Assembly: GCF_009760915.1 (NCBI RefSeq)
Contig: NZ_VIDQ01000018.1
Coordinates: 41,530 to 105,529 of the forward strand
Source: Azohydromonas aeria
GTDB lineage: Bacteria; Pseudomonadota; Gammaproteobacteria; Burkholderiales; Burkholderiaceae_C
Reading direction: 5' to 3'
DNA: 64,000 nt
In this document: positions 10,869-20,711 of the stretch, in pieces
Position numbering within the stretch: position 1 is the stretch's first letter
Layout: each line of letters begins with the position of its first letter
Translations under genes and position numbers: made by a program
The notes under the pieces: generated by a model
Databases searched by the model: none
Seen by the model: the letters and a program-made list of their open reading frames with translations, nothing else
Told to the model about the DNA's origin: nothing

Positions 10869-12001
10869 AGATCCTGCACCTGGCCCGGGACGAGAAGTTC
10901 GTGCCGCTGTTGCAGCGGCTCTTCGAAGAGGCGCTGCCGGGCGCCCACCACTGGCTGATTGCGCAGTCGGTCCGCTCCGGCGCTTCCTTCGTGCAGCCCG
11001 CACCCGGCGTCACGTTCCGCAAGGAATGGCTGTTTCGCACCCCCTGGATCGCTCGCGACGTGCGGGACGCCGACGTGATCGTGGCGCACAGCATGACGAC
11101 GATCTTCGCCAATGCCATCCGCCATGCACCGGCCGCGGCGCGGGTGGCCTGGATCGGCTGGGGCTACGACTACTATCCCTTGCTGACGCCCTTGCTGGGC
11201 GATTCCATCCTGCCAGCCACGCGGGCGCTTTGCGGTACCCCGCCGAAAGACGCGCGCGGTGGTGGCGGGTTTGCAGCCTGGTGGCGTGGCGCGCTGCGCA
11301 AGCGCGAGCGGCGCTCGCCCATGGCCCTGACGACGGTGGCATCGCGCCTTCACACCTTCTGCGTGATGCCCACCGAAGTCGAGCTCCTGCGCCAGGCCCT
11401 GCCGGCACTGCGCGGCACGCCCCACGAGCTGCCGCTGTTCACGGCCGAGGACGTGTTCGAGCGCGGGCCGGCTGCCATGGCCGGTCCGGACATCCTGCTG
11501 GGCAACTCGGCCACCGCGTCGAACAACCACGCCGATGCACTGGAGCTGCTGCGAGGGCGCATCGGCGACGGGCACCTGATCGTGCCCCTGTCTTACGGCG
11601 ACAGCCGCTACGGCGCGCAAGTGGCGGCGCTGGGGCGCCAATGCTTCGGCGACCGCTTCGAGCCCCTGCAGCAGTGGATGCCGATCGACGCCTACAACGA
11701 GCGCATCGGCAGCTGCGGCTTCGTCGTCATGAACCACCGCAGGCAGCAGGCGGTGGGCAACATCGGCGCAGCGCTCTACAAGGGAGCTACCGTGTACCTG
11801 CGGCGCGAGAACCCGCTCTACCCGTTCTATTGCGGCCTGGGCATCGCCCTCAGGCCGATGGAGGCGCTGGCACAGGGCAGCGGTCCGCTGCAGCCGCTCA
11901 CGGCTGAGGAGCGCGCCCGCAACCGTGCGCTGATCGGCGCCCACTACGCGCGTGAGCGCGTCCTGCAAGCCATCCGCGAGCTGCCGGCGCTGCAGTCCTG
12001 A
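10853..12001 (+). CDS. wecF: WecF-like TDP-N-acetylfucosamine:lipid II N-acetylfucosaminyltransferase (GT56)
   Basis: A 382-residue protein that fits glycosyltransferase family 56. In enterobacteria WecF adds Fuc4NAc from dTDP-Fuc4NAc to the lipid-linked disaccharide of enterobacterial common antigen. Visible family-like blocks are KILHLARDEKF at the start, WIGWGYDYY, LLGNSATASNNHADALELL, PLSYGDSRYG and MNHRRQQAVGNIGAALYKG. Position directly after wecE, with overlapping frames, strongly supports a matching sugar. The start is ATG 10853 (16-nt overlap with wecE); GTG 10865 with a GTGA overlap is equally possible. No wecG, wzx or wzy is in view, so the acceptor here may differ from that of the enterobacterial antigen. 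Confidence 0.8.
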   Translation: MRQPVKILHLARDEKFVPLLQRLFEEALPGAHHWLIAQSVRSGASFVQPAPGVTFRKEWLFRTPWIARDVRDADVIVAHSMTTIFANAIRHAPAAARVAWIGWGYDYYPLLTPLLGDSILPATRALCGTPPKDARGGGGFAAWWRGALRKRERRSPMALTTVASRLHTFCVMPTEVELLRQALPALRGTPHELPLFTAEDVFERGPAAMAGPDILLGNSATASNNHADALELLRGRIGDGHLIVPLSYGDSRYGAQVAALGRQCFGDRFEPLQQWMPIDAYNERIGSCGFVVMNHRRQQAVGNIGAALYKGATVYLRRENPLYPFYCGLGIALRPMEALAQGSGPLQPLTAEERARNRALIGAHYARERVLQAIRELPALQS

Positions 12002-12007
12002 GCCGGG

Positions 12008-12739
12008 TTACTGCCAGTGCCGGCCAATCCACGGCGCCGGCCGGGCGTAGCGCCAGTTGCCGTTGCGCCGGCCCGCCAGCGCGTCCGGCGGGTTCATCAC
12101 GCCGTGGAAGATCAGGATGCGCGCCCCCTTGGGAATGCCGGGCTCGCGCCAGTAGTTGCTGGGAAAGCGCGGGATGCAGTGGTACTTCCAGCTCGCGCAC
12201 CACGCCGCCGGCCAGTAGGCGAGCTTGCCCTGCTTGTGCAGTACGTCGGAGAGGAAGGCCTGCTCGTTGCGGAAGCTCGCGCGTGCCTCCTCGGCCTGGG
12301 CGCGGAACTGCGCCAGCACGTCGGCATGCGCGCCCAGCTCGAAGCGGTAGACCGAGGAGTTGCCGGTGACGCGCCAGGGCCGCTTCCAGTCGTGGATGAT
12401 CAGGAACTGGCCCGGCTGCTCGAAGAAGGGCGTGATGTCGTCCACGATCACCACGTCCAGGTCCAGGAACAGCGCCGTGCCGCGCAGCCCGTGCAGGTCG
12501 GCCTCGAAGGTGGTGAGCTTCTTCCAGCCGCGCTCGGGGATGCCCGCGGGCAGCGCCAGGTCGGGAATGGGCAGGCAGCGCACTTCCGGGCGCACGCCCG
12601 CGCCGTCGTCGGTCAGGCAGACGAAGCTGAAGTCCCCGCGCAGGTGCCGGCGCACCATGGCATAGAGCCGGTTGACGTACTCGGGGCCGTACTTGGTGCC
12701 CCATTTCATGCACAGGATGACGCGCTGCTGCTGGCTCAT
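12008..12739 (-). CDS. DxD glycosyltransferase-like protein, paralog 3
   Basis: A 243-residue third member of the local family, on the opposite strand and converging on wecF with only 6 bp between stops. It has CMKWGTKYGPEYVNRL, then FSFVCLTDDGAGVRPEV, the DxD motif in FLDLDVVIVDDITPF, and ARILIFHGVMNPPDALAGR near the end. It lacks the long C-terminal tail of paralog 2. It starts at ATG 12739, 40 bp after lapB ends, so it may be transcribed with the lapAB run. Its specific reaction is unknown. Its place at the far end of the island suggests the island arose by duplication and inversion. Confidence 0.7.
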   Translation of the reverse strand: MSQQQRVILCMKWGTKYGPEYVNRLYAMVRRHLRGDFSFVCLTDDGAGVRPEVRCLPIPDLALPAGIPERGWKKLTTFEADLHGLRGTALFLDLDVVIVDDITPFFEQPGQFLIIHDWKRPWRVTGNSSVYRFELGAHADVLAQFRAQAEEARASFRNEQAFLSDVLHKQGKLAYWPAAWCASWKYHCIPRFPSNYWREPGIPKGARILIFHGVMNPPDALAGRRNGNWRYARPAPWIGRHWQ

Positions 12740-12779
12740 GGCTGTCGGTGTTCTTCGGAGGTGAGTGAGGGCAGGCGTG

Positions 12780-13925
12780 TCAGAGGTCTTCGATGCGCTG
12801 CGTCGGGTAGGTATCCCAGCCCTGGCAGCCCGGGCACTGCCAGAAGTAGTTGCGCGCCTCGAAGCCGCAGGCGGCGCAGCGGTAGCGCTGCAGCGGCTGC
12901 GCGGCGCGCGCCACGGTGCCCTGCAGCCGCGTGCGCGTGTCCTCGGCCCAGTCGGACGGGGCGACCTCCAGCACCTGCGCCGCCACCGTCAGCCCGGGCT
13001 GGTGGCGCAGGTGCGCGAGCAGCCGCTGCGCCGAGCGCGCCGGGTCGTCGAGCAGGCGCAGCGCGGCCAGCAGGTCGGCGTCGGGCGCCTGCGCGTAGAG
13101 GGCCTGCATCAGCTCCAGCGCCCGCGCGCGCTGCCCGGCCGTGATGGCGGCCTGCGCGTAGGCCGGCGCCACCAGCGGGAAGGTCAGCGGATGGCGCGCG
13201 CGCAGCTCGTCCCAGGCATGCAGCGCCTGCGCCACGCGCCCGTCGCGCAGGTGGCGCTCGCCTTCGAGCACCCAGGGCCGCGGCGCTGCGGGCGCGGCCT
13301 CGCGCGCGCGCTGCAGCGCGGCTTCCGCGGCTGCGGCGTCGCCGCGCGCATCGGCCTCCTGCGCCAGCTCGCACCAGTAATGCGCGATGCGCGCGGCAAA
13401 GGAGCCGATGCCGCTCTTCTCCAGCCGCGCCGCCACGTCGGCCGCGGCGCGCCAGTCGCGCGAGCGCTCGTGCAGCGTCAGCAGCGCCAGCCGCGCCTCG
13501 GTGTCGAAGAGCGTGCCCTCCAGCGCGCGGAAGGCCTCCTCGGCGCGGTCGAACAGGCCGGCCTTCATGAAGTCCTGCGCCAGCGCGTGCTGCGCGCGCT
13601 CGCGCTCGGCGCCGGGCAGGTCGCCGCGCTGCAGCAGGTGCTGGTGCACGCGCACGGCGCGCTCGAACTCGCCGCGGCGGCGGAACAGGTTGCCCAGCGC
13701 GAAATGCAGGTCGGCGCTGTGCGGGTCGTCCTGCACGGCCTCGACGAAGGCGTCGATGGCCTTGTCCTGCTGCTCGTTGAGCAGCAGGTTCAGCCCCTTG
13801 AAATACGCCTTGGGCGCGTCGCGCTGCTCGCGCACCCACTGCCGCATCTCCAGCCGCGAGGCCAGCCAGCCCAGGGCGAAGGCGACGGGCAGCGCCAGCA
13901 GCAGCCACAGCGGATCGAGCACCAT
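12780..13925 (-). CDS. lapB: Lipopolysaccharide assembly protein LapB
   Basis: A 381-residue inner-membrane protein with one N-terminal membrane segment (LWLLLALPVAFALGWLAS), a long run of TPR helices and a C-terminal rubredoxin-type metal site, CAACG and CPGC (Cys350, 353, 364, 367). In E. coli LapB (YciM) links LpxC turnover by FtsH to LPS demand and assembly. All expected parts are present. The start is ATG 13925, one base after the lapA stop, so the pair is translationally coupled. The Zn-site cysteines and the N-terminal anchor are both needed in the E. coli protein. Confidence 0.92.
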   Translation of the reverse strand: MVLDPLWLLLALPVAFALGWLASRLEMRQWVREQRDAPKAYFKGLNLLLNEQQDKAIDAFVEAVQDDPHSADLHFALGNLFRRRGEFERAVRVHQHLLQRGDLPGAERERAQHALAQDFMKAGLFDRAEEAFRALEGTLFDTEARLALLTLHERSRDWRAAADVAARLEKSGIGSFAARIAHYWCELAQEADARGDAAAAEAALQRAREAAPAAPRPWVLEGERHLRDGRVAQALHAWDELRARHPLTFPLVAPAYAQAAITAGQRARALELMQALYAQAPDADLLAALRLLDDPARSAQRLLAHLRHQPGLTVAAQVLEVAPSDWAEDTRTRLQGTVARAAQPLQRYRCAACGFEARNYFWQCPGCQGWDTYPTQRIEDL

Positions 13926-13926
13926 G

Positions 13927-14244
13927 TCAGAGTGCCTCGCGCGGGGGATGGTCGAGCGGCGCCTCGGCGGCCGCCGGCACGCCCGCGCCGGCAGCGGCGG
14001 CGACGGCCGGGTCGGGCGCGGCGGCGCGCGTGGCCTGGCGGCGGTGGTGCCACCACGCCGGCACCATGGCCAGCACCCCCACGGCGCAGCCCCCGGCAAA
14101 GGCGGCCAGCACCACGATCACCAGCGGCGCGTTCCACGACTGGCCGAAGAACCAGTGCACGGTGGCGTTGTGGCGGTTGTTGAGCGCGAAGGCGAACAGC
14201 GCGAAGAAGAGGAAGGCCCGCAGGAGCCAGACGAGGAAGCGCAT
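13927..14244 (-). CDS. lapA: LapA-domain membrane protein
   Basis: A 105-residue protein with two hydrophobic segments (about 5-22 and 41-63) separated by NRHNATVHWFFGQSWNAPL, the pattern of the LapA (YciS) family, and a charged Pro/Ala-rich tail. LapA partners LapB in LPS assembly. The ATG at 14244 lies 9 nt after a minus-strand TAGAAT (14259-14254), so a promoter inside the gap may give a nearly leaderless lapAB message separate from ihfB. Confidence 0.85.
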   Translation of the reverse strand: MRFLVWLLRAFLFFALFAFALNNRHNATVHWFFGQSWNAPLVIVVLAAFAGGCAVGVLAMVPAWWHHRRQATRAAAPDPAVAAAAGAGVPAAAEAPLDHPPREAL

Positions 14245-14307
14245 GAGCCGGCAATTCTAGCCAGCGGCCGCGGCGCCATCCCCCGTTGCGAGGAGGCGCG
14301 GCCCCAA

Positions 14308-14334
14308 TGAAAACGGCGCCCCGCAGGGCGCCGT
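14308..14334 (-). terminator. Rho-independent terminator downstream of ihfB
   Basis: Read leftward, ACGGCGCC and GGCGCCGT form a perfect 8-bp stem with a 6-nt loop and are followed by TTTTCATT. It sits between ihfB and lapA and should end much of the rpsA-ihfB message before the lapA promoter. Confidence 0.8.
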
Positions 14335-14362
14335 CAGGCAAGAGCCGCGAAGGCCTTCGGGG

Positions 14363-14683
14363 TCAGTTCGCACCGAGCTCGGCGGGCTCCGGCGCGACGG
14401 GGACGTTGGCGTCCACCGCCTCGCGCAGCGCCTTGCCGGGCTTGAAGTGCGGCACCAGCTTCTCCGGGATCAGCACCGGCTCGCCGCTGCGGGGATTGCG
14501 CCCCATGCGCGGCGGACGGCGGTTGATGGAGAAGCTGCCGAAGCCGCGGATCTCGATGCGGTGGCCGCGCGCCAGGGCGTCGGACATCGCGTCGAGGATG
14601 GTCTTGACCGCGAACTCGGTGTCGCGGTGGGTGAGCTGGCCGAAGCGCTCGGCCAGCTCGGCCACGAGGTCGGAACGGGTCAT
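14363..14683 (-). CDS. ihfB: Integration host factor subunit beta
   Basis: A 106-residue HU/IHF-family DNA-bending protein. [14 protein letters not shown] starts the dimerisation helices, and the beta-arm has [19 protein letters not shown], including the Arg-Asn-Pro tip that intercalates DNA. It pairs with IhfA, not in this window, to shape promoters and replication or recombination complexes. The last roughly 12 residues ([11 protein letters not shown]) extend beyond the E. coli protein. It follows rpsA by 21 bp, the order seen in many proteobacteria. Confidence 0.95.
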   Translation of the reverse strand: MTRSDLVAELAERFGQLTHRDTEFAVKTILDAMSDALARGHRIEIRGFGSFSINRRPPRMGRNPRSGEPVLIPEKLVPHFKPGKALREAVDANVPVAPEPAELGAN

Positions 14684-14704
14684 GACCGCCGGGCGCCCTC
14701 AGTT

Positions 14705-16420
14705 TCAGCCGTTGTCGCGGTTGTCCAGCTTGGCACGCAGCAGCGCGCCCAGGCTGGTGGTGCCGGCGGTCTCGCGCTCGTTGCTCTGCGACAGGCGCTG
14801 CATGGCTTCCTGCTGGTCGGCGTTGTCCTTGGCCTTGATCGACAGCTGGATCGAGCGCGTCTTGCGGTCGATGTTGATGATCAGGGCCGACACGTCGTCG
14901 CCTTCCTTGAGCACGTTGCGCGCGTCCTCGACGCGGTCGCGGCTGATCTCGGAGGCACGCAGGTAGCCGGTGACGTCCTCGGTCAGCTGGATCTCGGCGC
15001 CGCGCGGATCGACCGTCTTCACCTTGCCGCTGACCAGCGAGCCGCGGTCATTGAGCGTGGTGAAGGTGGCGAACGGGTCTCCGTCGAGCTGCTTGATGCC
15101 CAGGCTGATGCGCTCGCGCTCCACGTCCACGGCCAGCACCACGGCCTCGACTTCCTGGCCCTTCTTGAAGTTGCGCACGGCGGCTTCGCCGGGCTCGTTC
15201 CAGGACAGGTCGGACAGGTGCACCAGGCCGTCGATGCCCTGGGCCAGGCCCACGAACACGCCGAAGTCGGTGATCGACTTGACCGGGCCCTTGACCTTGT
15301 CGCCGCGCTTGACGGTCTCGGCGAACTCTTCCCAGGGGTTGGGCTTGCACTGCTTCATGCCCAGGGAGATGCGGCGCTTGTCCTCGTCGATCTCCAGGAC
15401 CATGACCTCGACTTCCTCGCCCAGGCTCACGACCTTGGCGGGGGCGACGTTCTTGTTGGTCCAGTCCATCTCGGAGACGTGCACCAGGCCCTCGATGCCC
15501 GGCTCGATCTCGACGAACGCGCCGTAGTCGGCGATGTTCGTGACCTTGCCGAACAGGCGGGTGCCGGCCGGGTAGCGGCGCGAGACGCCGTGCCACGGGT
15601 CGTCGCCCAGCTGCTTCAGGCCCAGCGAGACGCGGTTCTTCTCGGCGTCGAACTTCAGCACCTTGGCGTCGAGCTCCTGGCCCACCTGGACCACTTCGCT
15701 CGGGTGGCGCACGCGGCGCCAGGCCATGTCGGTGATGTGCAGCAGGCCGTCGATGCCGCCGAGGTCCACGAACGCACCGTACTCGGTGATGTTCTTGACC
15801 ACGCCGTGCACGATGGCGCCTTCCTGCAGCGTCTCCAGCAGCTTGGCGCGCTCTTCGCCCATCGAGGCTTCGACCACGGCGCGGCGGCTCAGCACCACGT
15901 TGTTGCGCTTGCGGTCGAGCTTGATGACCTTGAACTCCATCGTCTTGCCTTCGTAAGGAGTCAGGTCCTTGACGGGGCGGGTGTCGATGAGGGAGCCGGG
16001 CAGGAAGGCGCGGATGCCGTTGACCAGGACGGTCAGGCCGCCCTTGACCTTGCCGGAGACGGTGCCGGTGACGAAGTCGCCGGACTCCAGCGCGTTCTCC
16101 AGCGACAGCCACGAGGCCAGGCGCTTGGCCTTGTCGCGCGACAGGATCGTGTCGCCGTAGCCGTTTTCCAACGCGTCGATCGCCACCGAGACGAAGTCGC
16201 CGACCTGGACTTCAACTTCGCCCTGGTCGTTCTTGAATTCCTCGACGGGGACGTAGGCCTCGGACTTCAGGCCGGCGTTCACCACCACGAAGTTGTGCTC
16301 GATGCGAACCACCTCGGCGGAGATGACCTCGCCAGCGCGCATGTCGCGCTGCTGCAGGCTTTCTTCGAACAGGGCGGCAAAGGACTCGCCGCCCTGGGTG
16401 GCGAATTGGGTTTCCATCAT
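14705..16420 (-). CDS. rpsA: 30S ribosomal protein S1
   Basis: A 571-residue protein with six S1-type OB-fold repeats. The first two anchor it to the ribosome and the rest bind mRNA; E. coli S1 has 557 residues. The first repeat has [19 protein letters not shown], and repeats 3-6 each carry an FGVFV- or YGAFV-like turn. The start has two adjacent ATG codons (16420 and 16417) after AGGAAACACCC on the minus strand, a usable ribosome site. The extra [11 protein letters not shown] before [11 protein letters not shown] is longer than in E. coli. It lies 194 bp downstream of cmk, enough for its own promoter. Confidence 0.96.
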   Translation of the reverse strand: MMETQFATQGGESFAALFEESLQQRDMRAGEVISAEVVRIEHNFVVVNAGLKSEAYVPVEEFKNDQGEVEVQVGDFVSVAIDALENGYGDTILSRDKAKRLASWLSLENALESGDFVTGTVSGKVKGGLTVLVNGIRAFLPGSLIDTRPVKDLTPYEGKTMEFKVIKLDRKRNNVVLSRRAVVEASMGEERAKLLETLQEGAIVHGVVKNITEYGAFVDLGGIDGLLHITDMAWRRVRHPSEVVQVGQELDAKVLKFDAEKNRVSLGLKQLGDDPWHGVSRRYPAGTRLFGKVTNIADYGAFVEIEPGIEGLVHVSEMDWTNKNVAPAKVVSLGEEVEVMVLEIDEDKRRISLGMKQCKPNPWEEFAETVKRGDKVKGPVKSITDFGVFVGLAQGIDGLVHLSDLSWNEPGEAAVRNFKKGQEVEAVVLAVDVERERISLGIKQLDGDPFATFTTLNDRGSLVSGKVKTVDPRGAEIQLTEDVTGYLRASEISRDRVEDARNVLKEGDDVSALIINIDRKTRSIQLSIKAKDNADQQEAMQRLSQSNERETAGTTSLGALLRAKLDNRDNG

Positions 16421-16614
16421 GGGTGTTTCCTGGCCGGGGAACCGCGTCGGGTGAAGAGGGCGGCGCCGGCGTTTCGGTGCAACTGCCGTTGCGGGGTTGG
16501 GGTTGCAGATCCGCCTTCCCGGCGCGCCTGGGTTGGAAGCGCGTGAACCGCGCTGGCGCGATGCCAGCAAGGCGGCGGGAGGGCGGGCCTCGGGTGCTTT
16601 CGTGACCGTGTCGT

Positions 16615-18669
16615 TCAGGGCTGCGGCGTGCCGCCGCCCGTCGTGGAAAACGGTCCGCGCTGTGCCCACCACTGCAGCACCATGGCGGTGGAGACTTCCA
16701 CCGTCTGGGCCGAGTTGTCCAGCAGCAACGCGTCCTGAGCCGGCTTCAAGGGAGCGATCAGGCGGTTGCGATCCCGCTCGTCCCTGGCCTCAAGGTCGGC
16801 TCGAAGCCCGTCGATGCTAGCAGAAATCCCTTTAGAAATCAATTGCTTATATCGGCGCTCGGCGCGCATGGCCGGACTGGCCGTGAGGAATACCTTCAGC
16901 GGCGCGTCCGGGAAGATCACGGTGCCCATGTCGCGCCCGTCGGCCACGAGGCCCGGCGCGCGCCGGAACGCCAGCTGCACCGCGTACAGCGCCGCGCGCA
17001 ACTCGGGCAGCGCCGAGATGCGCGAGGCGGTGGAGCCGACCTCCTCGCGGCGCAGCTCCGCGCTCACGTCCTGGCCGTCGAGCAGCAGCCGCTCGCCCTC
17101 GAAGCGCAGGTTCAGCCCGCGCGCCAGCGCCGCCATGGCCGCGCCGTCGGTGGTGTCCACGCCGCGCGCGAGGGCCGCCAGCGCCGTGACGCGGTAGAGC
17201 GAGCCCGAGTCCAGCGTGTGGTAGCCCAGCGCCTGCGCCACCGAGCTCGCGAGCGTCCCCTTGCCGCTGGCGGTGGGGCCGTCGATGGTGATCACGGGCA
17301 CCTGCGCGCGATCGGCCGTGGCCAGGCCGAACAGGGTCTCGAAGTAGTCCGGGAAGGTCTTGCCCACGCACTTCGGGTCGAGGATGCGCACCGGCACCAC
17401 CGGCTGCGCGCCGGCCAGCGGGTTGAAGGCCGCCAGCGACAGGCACATCGCCATGCGGTGGTCGTCGTAGGTGTGGATCGCCGCGGGCCGCCAGCCGCTG
17501 CCCGCCGGCGGCGAGACCTCGATGAAGTCGGCGCCCTCGACCACCGCGGCGCCGACCTTGCGCAACTCGGCGGCCATGGCGGCGATGCGGTCGGTCTCCT
17601 TCACGCGCCAGCTGGCGATGTTGGTCAGCCGCGTCGCGCCGCGCGCGTACAGCGCCATCACCGCCAGCGTCATGGCCGCGTCGGGGATGTGGTTGCAGTC
17701 GAGCTCCAGCGCGCGCAGCGGCCAGGCGCCGCGCTGCACCTCGATGAAGTTGGGGCCCAGCGTGACGGCCGCGCCCATGGCGCGCGCCGCGTCCACGAAG
17801 GCCACGTCGCCCTGGATCGACTCGCTGCCCACGCCCTCGATGCGCACCGGCGCGCCGGTGGCGGCAATCGCGCCCAGCGCCACGAAGTACGAGGCCGAGG
17901 ACGCGTCGCCCTCGATCCAGACCTCGCCGGGCGAGCGGTAGGCGCTGCCCGCGGGAATGGTGAAGCGCTCCCAGCCGTCGCGCTGCACCTCGATGCCGAA
18001 GCGCGCCAGCAGCTTGAGCGTGATGTCGATGTAAGGCTTGGAGATCAGCTCGCCCTGCACCTCGACCGTGATCGGCGCGTCGCCGCTGACCAGCGGCAGC
18101 GCCAGCAGCAGCGCGGTCAGGAACTGGCTGGAGACGTCGCCGCGCACGCGGATGGGCGCGGCGGTATCGACCGCGCCGCCGGCCCGGCCCGTGAGGCGCA
18201 GTGGCGGGTAGCCCTCCTGGCCCAGGCACTCGACGCCGCAGCCGAGCTGGCGCAGCGCCTCCACCAGGTCGCCGATGGGGCGCTCGTGCATGCGCGGCAC
18301 GCCCGACAGTTCGAACCGGCCGCCCTGCGTCGCCGCCAGCAGCGCCAGCGCGGCGGTCAGCGGGCGCATCGCGGTGCCGGCATTGCCGAGGAACAGCGCC
18401 GCCTCGTGCTGCTGGAGCCGCCCGCCCAGGCCGGTGACGCGCAGCGCGCCGCTGCCGGCGTCGTCCTCAATACCGCAGCCCAGCTGGCGCAGCGCCTGCA
18501 GCATCACGCGCGTGTCGTCCGAGTCCAGCAGGTCGTGCACCAGCGTCTGGCCTTCGCACAGGCCGGCCAGCAGCAGCACGCGGTTGGAGATGCTCTTGGA
18601 GCCGGGCAGGCGCACCGTGCCGGCGGCGCCGGTGAGCGGGGGCAGGTCGAGGAAGGGGATGTCGTACAT
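16615..18669 (-). CDS. aroA-cmk: Bifunctional EPSP synthase / cytidylate kinase
   Basis: A 684-residue fusion. Residues 1 to about 450 are 3-phosphoshikimate 1-carboxyvinyltransferase (EPSP synthase, shikimate pathway), with PGSKSISNR at 22-30 and [18 protein letters not shown]. Residues about 458-684 are cytidylate kinase, with P-loop GPTASGKGT at 464-472, LDSGSLYR and VADGRDMGT. Both parts look complete and keep their catalytic motifs. There is no stop or frameshift at the join ([16 protein letters not shown]). Such fusions are known in Burkholderiales annotation. The start ATG 18669 precedes [11 protein letters not shown]. It lies 55 bp after tyrA. Confidence 0.94.
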   Translation of the reverse strand: MYDIPFLDLPPLTGAAGTVRLPGSKSISNRVLLLAGLCEGQTLVHDLLDSDDTRVMLQALRQLGCGIEDDAGSGALRVTGLGGRLQQHEAALFLGNAGTAMRPLTAALALLAATQGGRFELSGVPRMHERPIGDLVEALRQLGCGVECLGQEGYPPLRLTGRAGGAVDTAAPIRVRGDVSSQFLTALLLALPLVSGDAPITVEVQGELISKPYIDITLKLLARFGIEVQRDGWERFTIPAGSAYRSPGEVWIEGDASSASYFVALGAIAATGAPVRIEGVGSESIQGDVAFVDAARAMGAAVTLGPNFIEVQRGAWPLRALELDCNHIPDAAMTLAVMALYARGATRLTNIASWRVKETDRIAAMAAELRKVGAAVVEGADFIEVSPPAGSGWRPAAIHTYDDHRMAMCLSLAAFNPLAGAQPVVPVRILDPKCVGKTFPDYFETLFGLATADRAQVPVITIDGPTASGKGTLASSVAQALGYHTLDSGSLYRVTALAALARGVDTTDGAAMAALARGLNLRFEGERLLLDGQDVSAELRREEVGSTASRISALPELRAALYAVQLAFRRAPGLVADGRDMGTVIFPDAPLKVFLTASPAMRAERRYKQLISKGISASIDGLRADLEARDERDRNRLIAPLKPAQDALLLDNSAQTVEVSTAMVLQWWAQRGPFSTTGGGTPQP

Positions 18670-18724
18670 GCGTGCAGTCGCGTCGAAGGCGCACCGCACG
18701 AAGCGGGCGGTGCGAATAAGAGTG

Positions 18725-19609
18725 TCAGCGGGAGGATGCCGGGGGCGCGCCCAGGTGCCAGCGCGCGCGCGCCTGCGCCACCTGCCGGATGTGGTCTTCC
18801 AGCGCCGCGGCGTCGCCCGCGCGCAGCAGCGCCTCGAAGCCGTCGAGCGCCTCGCGGAAGTGCCACGCCTGGCGCAGCACCTCGTCGCGGTTGGCCAGCA
18901 GGATGTCGCGCCACACCGCGGCATCGCTGGCGGCGATGCGGGTGAAGTCGCGGAAGCCCGGGCCGGCCAGGCTCAGGAAGTCGCTGCCCGCGGCCTGCCG
19001 CGCCACGCCGTCGAAATAGGCGTAGGCCAGCAGGTGCGGCAGGTGGCTGACGGCGGCGAAGGCGGCGTCGTGCTCGGCGGCACCCATGCAGCGCACGCGC
19101 GCGCCCAGTGCCTCCCACAGCGCCGCCGCGCGCTGGACCAGCTCCGGCGGGTTCTCGGGCAGCGGCGTGAGGATGGCGTGGCGCCCGGCGAAGAGCGCGG
19201 CGTCGGCATGCGCCACGCCGGCCGTTTCCTTGCCCGCGATCGGGTGCGCGGGCACGAAGCGCGGCAGCGCCGCGCCCAGCACGCGCCGCGCGGCGGCTGC
19301 CACGTCGTGCTTGGTGCTGCCCACGTCCATCAGCAGCGCGTGCTCGCCCAGCGCCGGCGCCACGGCCGCGAGCACGCCCTCGGCGGCGGCCACCGGCACG
19401 GCCACGAGCACCAGGTCCGCGCCCGCGGCGGCCTGCGCGGCCGAGGGCGAGATCTCGTCGATCACGCCCAGTTGCAGCGCCTGCGCCAGCGCCGCCGCAT
19501 CCGGGCCGCAGCTCACGACGTGGCCGACCAGCCCGGCGCGGCGCAGCGCCAGCGCGAAGGAGCCGCCCATGAGGCCGCAGCCCAGCAGCGCCAGCCGCTC
19601 GCAGCGCAT
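18725..19609 (-). CDS. tyrA: Prephenate dehydrogenase
   Basis: A 294-residue NAD(P)-dependent enzyme that oxidatively decarboxylates prephenate to 4-hydroxyphenylpyruvate for tyrosine. The Rossmann motif [15 protein letters not shown] lies at about residues 7-21. The catalytic-domain blocks DVGSTKHDV and [14 protein letters not shown] are typical of the TyrA_p family. There is no fused chorismate mutase and no ACT domain. The start ATG 19609 is one base after the pheA stop, giving tight coupling within the serC-pheA-tyrA-aroA group. Confidence 0.93.
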   Translation of the reverse strand: MRCERLALLGCGLMGGSFALALRRAGLVGHVVSCGPDAAALAQALQLGVIDEISPSAAQAAAGADLVLVAVPVAAAEGVLAAVAPALGEHALLMDVGSTKHDVAAAARRVLGAALPRFVPAHPIAGKETAGVAHADAALFAGRHAILTPLPENPPELVQRAAALWEALGARVRCMGAAEHDAAFAAVSHLPHLLAYAYFDGVARQAAGSDFLSLAGPGFRDFTRIAASDAAVWRDILLANRDEVLRQAWHFREALDGFEALLRAGDAAALEDHIRQVAQARARWHLGAPPASSR

Positions 19610-19610
19610 G

Positions 19611-20711
19611 TCAGTGCCGGTCCAGCGGGTAGCCGCCGAGGAGCTTGAAGAAGCTGCACTGCGCGCGCAGCGCCTGCAGCGCCTGCGCCACGTGCGCGTC
19701 CTGCGGATGGCCCTGCAGGTCGATGTAGAAGAAGTACTCCCACTGGCCCGAGCGCGCCGGGCGGGACTCGAAGCGGCTCATCGACACGCCGGCGTCCTTG
19801 AGCGGCACCAGCAGGTCGTGCATCGCGCCGGGCTGGTTCGGCACCGCCACCACCAGGCTGGTGCAGTCCAGGCCGGAAGGGCCGGGCAGGGCCTGGCGCT
19901 GCGGGTCGGCCACCATCACGAAGCGGGTGCGGTTGAGCGGGTCGTCCTGCACGCCGGGCGCCACCAGGTGCAGCCCGAACTCGTTGCCCGCGCGCACGCT
20001 GGCCAGCGCGGCCAGCGACGCGTCCTGCGCCGCCAGCCGCGCCCCTTCGGCGTTGCTGGCCACGGGGCGGCGCTCGACGCCGGGCAGGTGCTGCGACAGC
20101 CATTCGTGGCACTGCGCCAGCGCCTGCGGATGCGCGCACACGGCCTGGATGCCCTCCGTGTCCTCGCGCAGGCGCAGCAAGTTGTGGCGCACCAGCAGGC
20201 TGGTCTCGCCCACGATGGACAGCGGCGTGGTCAGGAACAGGTCCATCGAGCGCGCCACGGCGCCCTCGGTGGAGTTCTCCACCGGCACCACGCCGAAGTC
20301 GGCCGAGCCTGCGCTGGTGGCGCGGAACACCTCGTCGATGCTGGCGCAGGGCACGCGCACGATCGAGCTGCCGAAGTAGTTGAGCGCGGCCTCCTCGCTG
20401 AAGGTGCCCGCCGGGCCCAGGAAGGCCACGCGCGTGGGCGTCTCCAGCGCGCGGCAGGCCGACATCAGCTCGCGCCAGATCGGCGCCAGGCTCTCATTCT
20501 TCAGCGGCCCCGGGTTGACGGCCTTGAGGCCCTCGATCACCTGCTGCTCGCGCTCCGGGCGGAACACGGGCGAGCCTTCCTTCTTCTTGATCTCGCCCAC
20601 CGCCTGCGCCAGCGCGGCGCGGCGGTTGATCAGCGCCAGCAGCTCGCGGTCGAGCGCGTCGATGCGCACGCGCAGGCCCGGCAGGTCTTGGGGCAGTGAA
20701 TCGTCAGCCAT
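19611..20711 (-). CDS. pheA: Chorismate mutase / prephenate dehydratase (P-protein)
   Basis: A 366-residue bifunctional enzyme of phenylalanine synthesis. An AroQ chorismate mutase occupies about residues 8-90 ([19 protein letters not shown]). Prephenate dehydratase follows, with [22 protein letters not shown] and the catalytic [11 protein letters not shown]-terminal ACT domain has SRFESRPAR, the Phe-binding ESRP motif, so feedback inhibition is likely. The ATG at 20711 overlaps the end of serC by 8 nt. Confidence 0.95.
   Translation of the reverse strand: MADDSLPQDLPGLRVRIDALDRELLALINRRAALAQAVGEIKKKEGSPVFRPEREQQVIEGLKAVNPGPLKNESLAPIWRELMSACRALETPTRVAFLGPAGTFSEEAALNYFGSSIVRVPCASIDEVFRATSAGSADFGVVPVENSTEGAVARSMDLFLTTPLSIVGETSLLVRHNLLRLREDTEGIQAVCAHPQALAQCHEWLSQHLPGVERRPVASNAEGARLAAQDASLAALASVRAGNEFGLHLVAPGVQDDPLNRTRFVMVADPQRQALPGPSGLDCTSLVVAVPNQPGAMHDLLVPLKDAGVSMSRFESRPARSGQWEYFFYIDLQGHPQDAHVAQALQALRAQCSFFKLLGGYPLDRH

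Noticed and set aside
7465..12739. A complete enterobacterial common antigen locus
   Set aside because: Only wecE and a wecF-like gene match; the initiating, flipping and polymerising genes are absent from the window.
14447..16546. About 700-codon plus-strand frame over rpsA
   Set aside because: Low-complexity His/Leu/Val-rich antisense frame; rpsA with six S1 repeats explains the region.
16843..18945. About 700-codon plus-strand frame over aroA-cmk
   Set aside because: Antisense shadow without motifs; the fused enzyme has both active sites on the minus strand.
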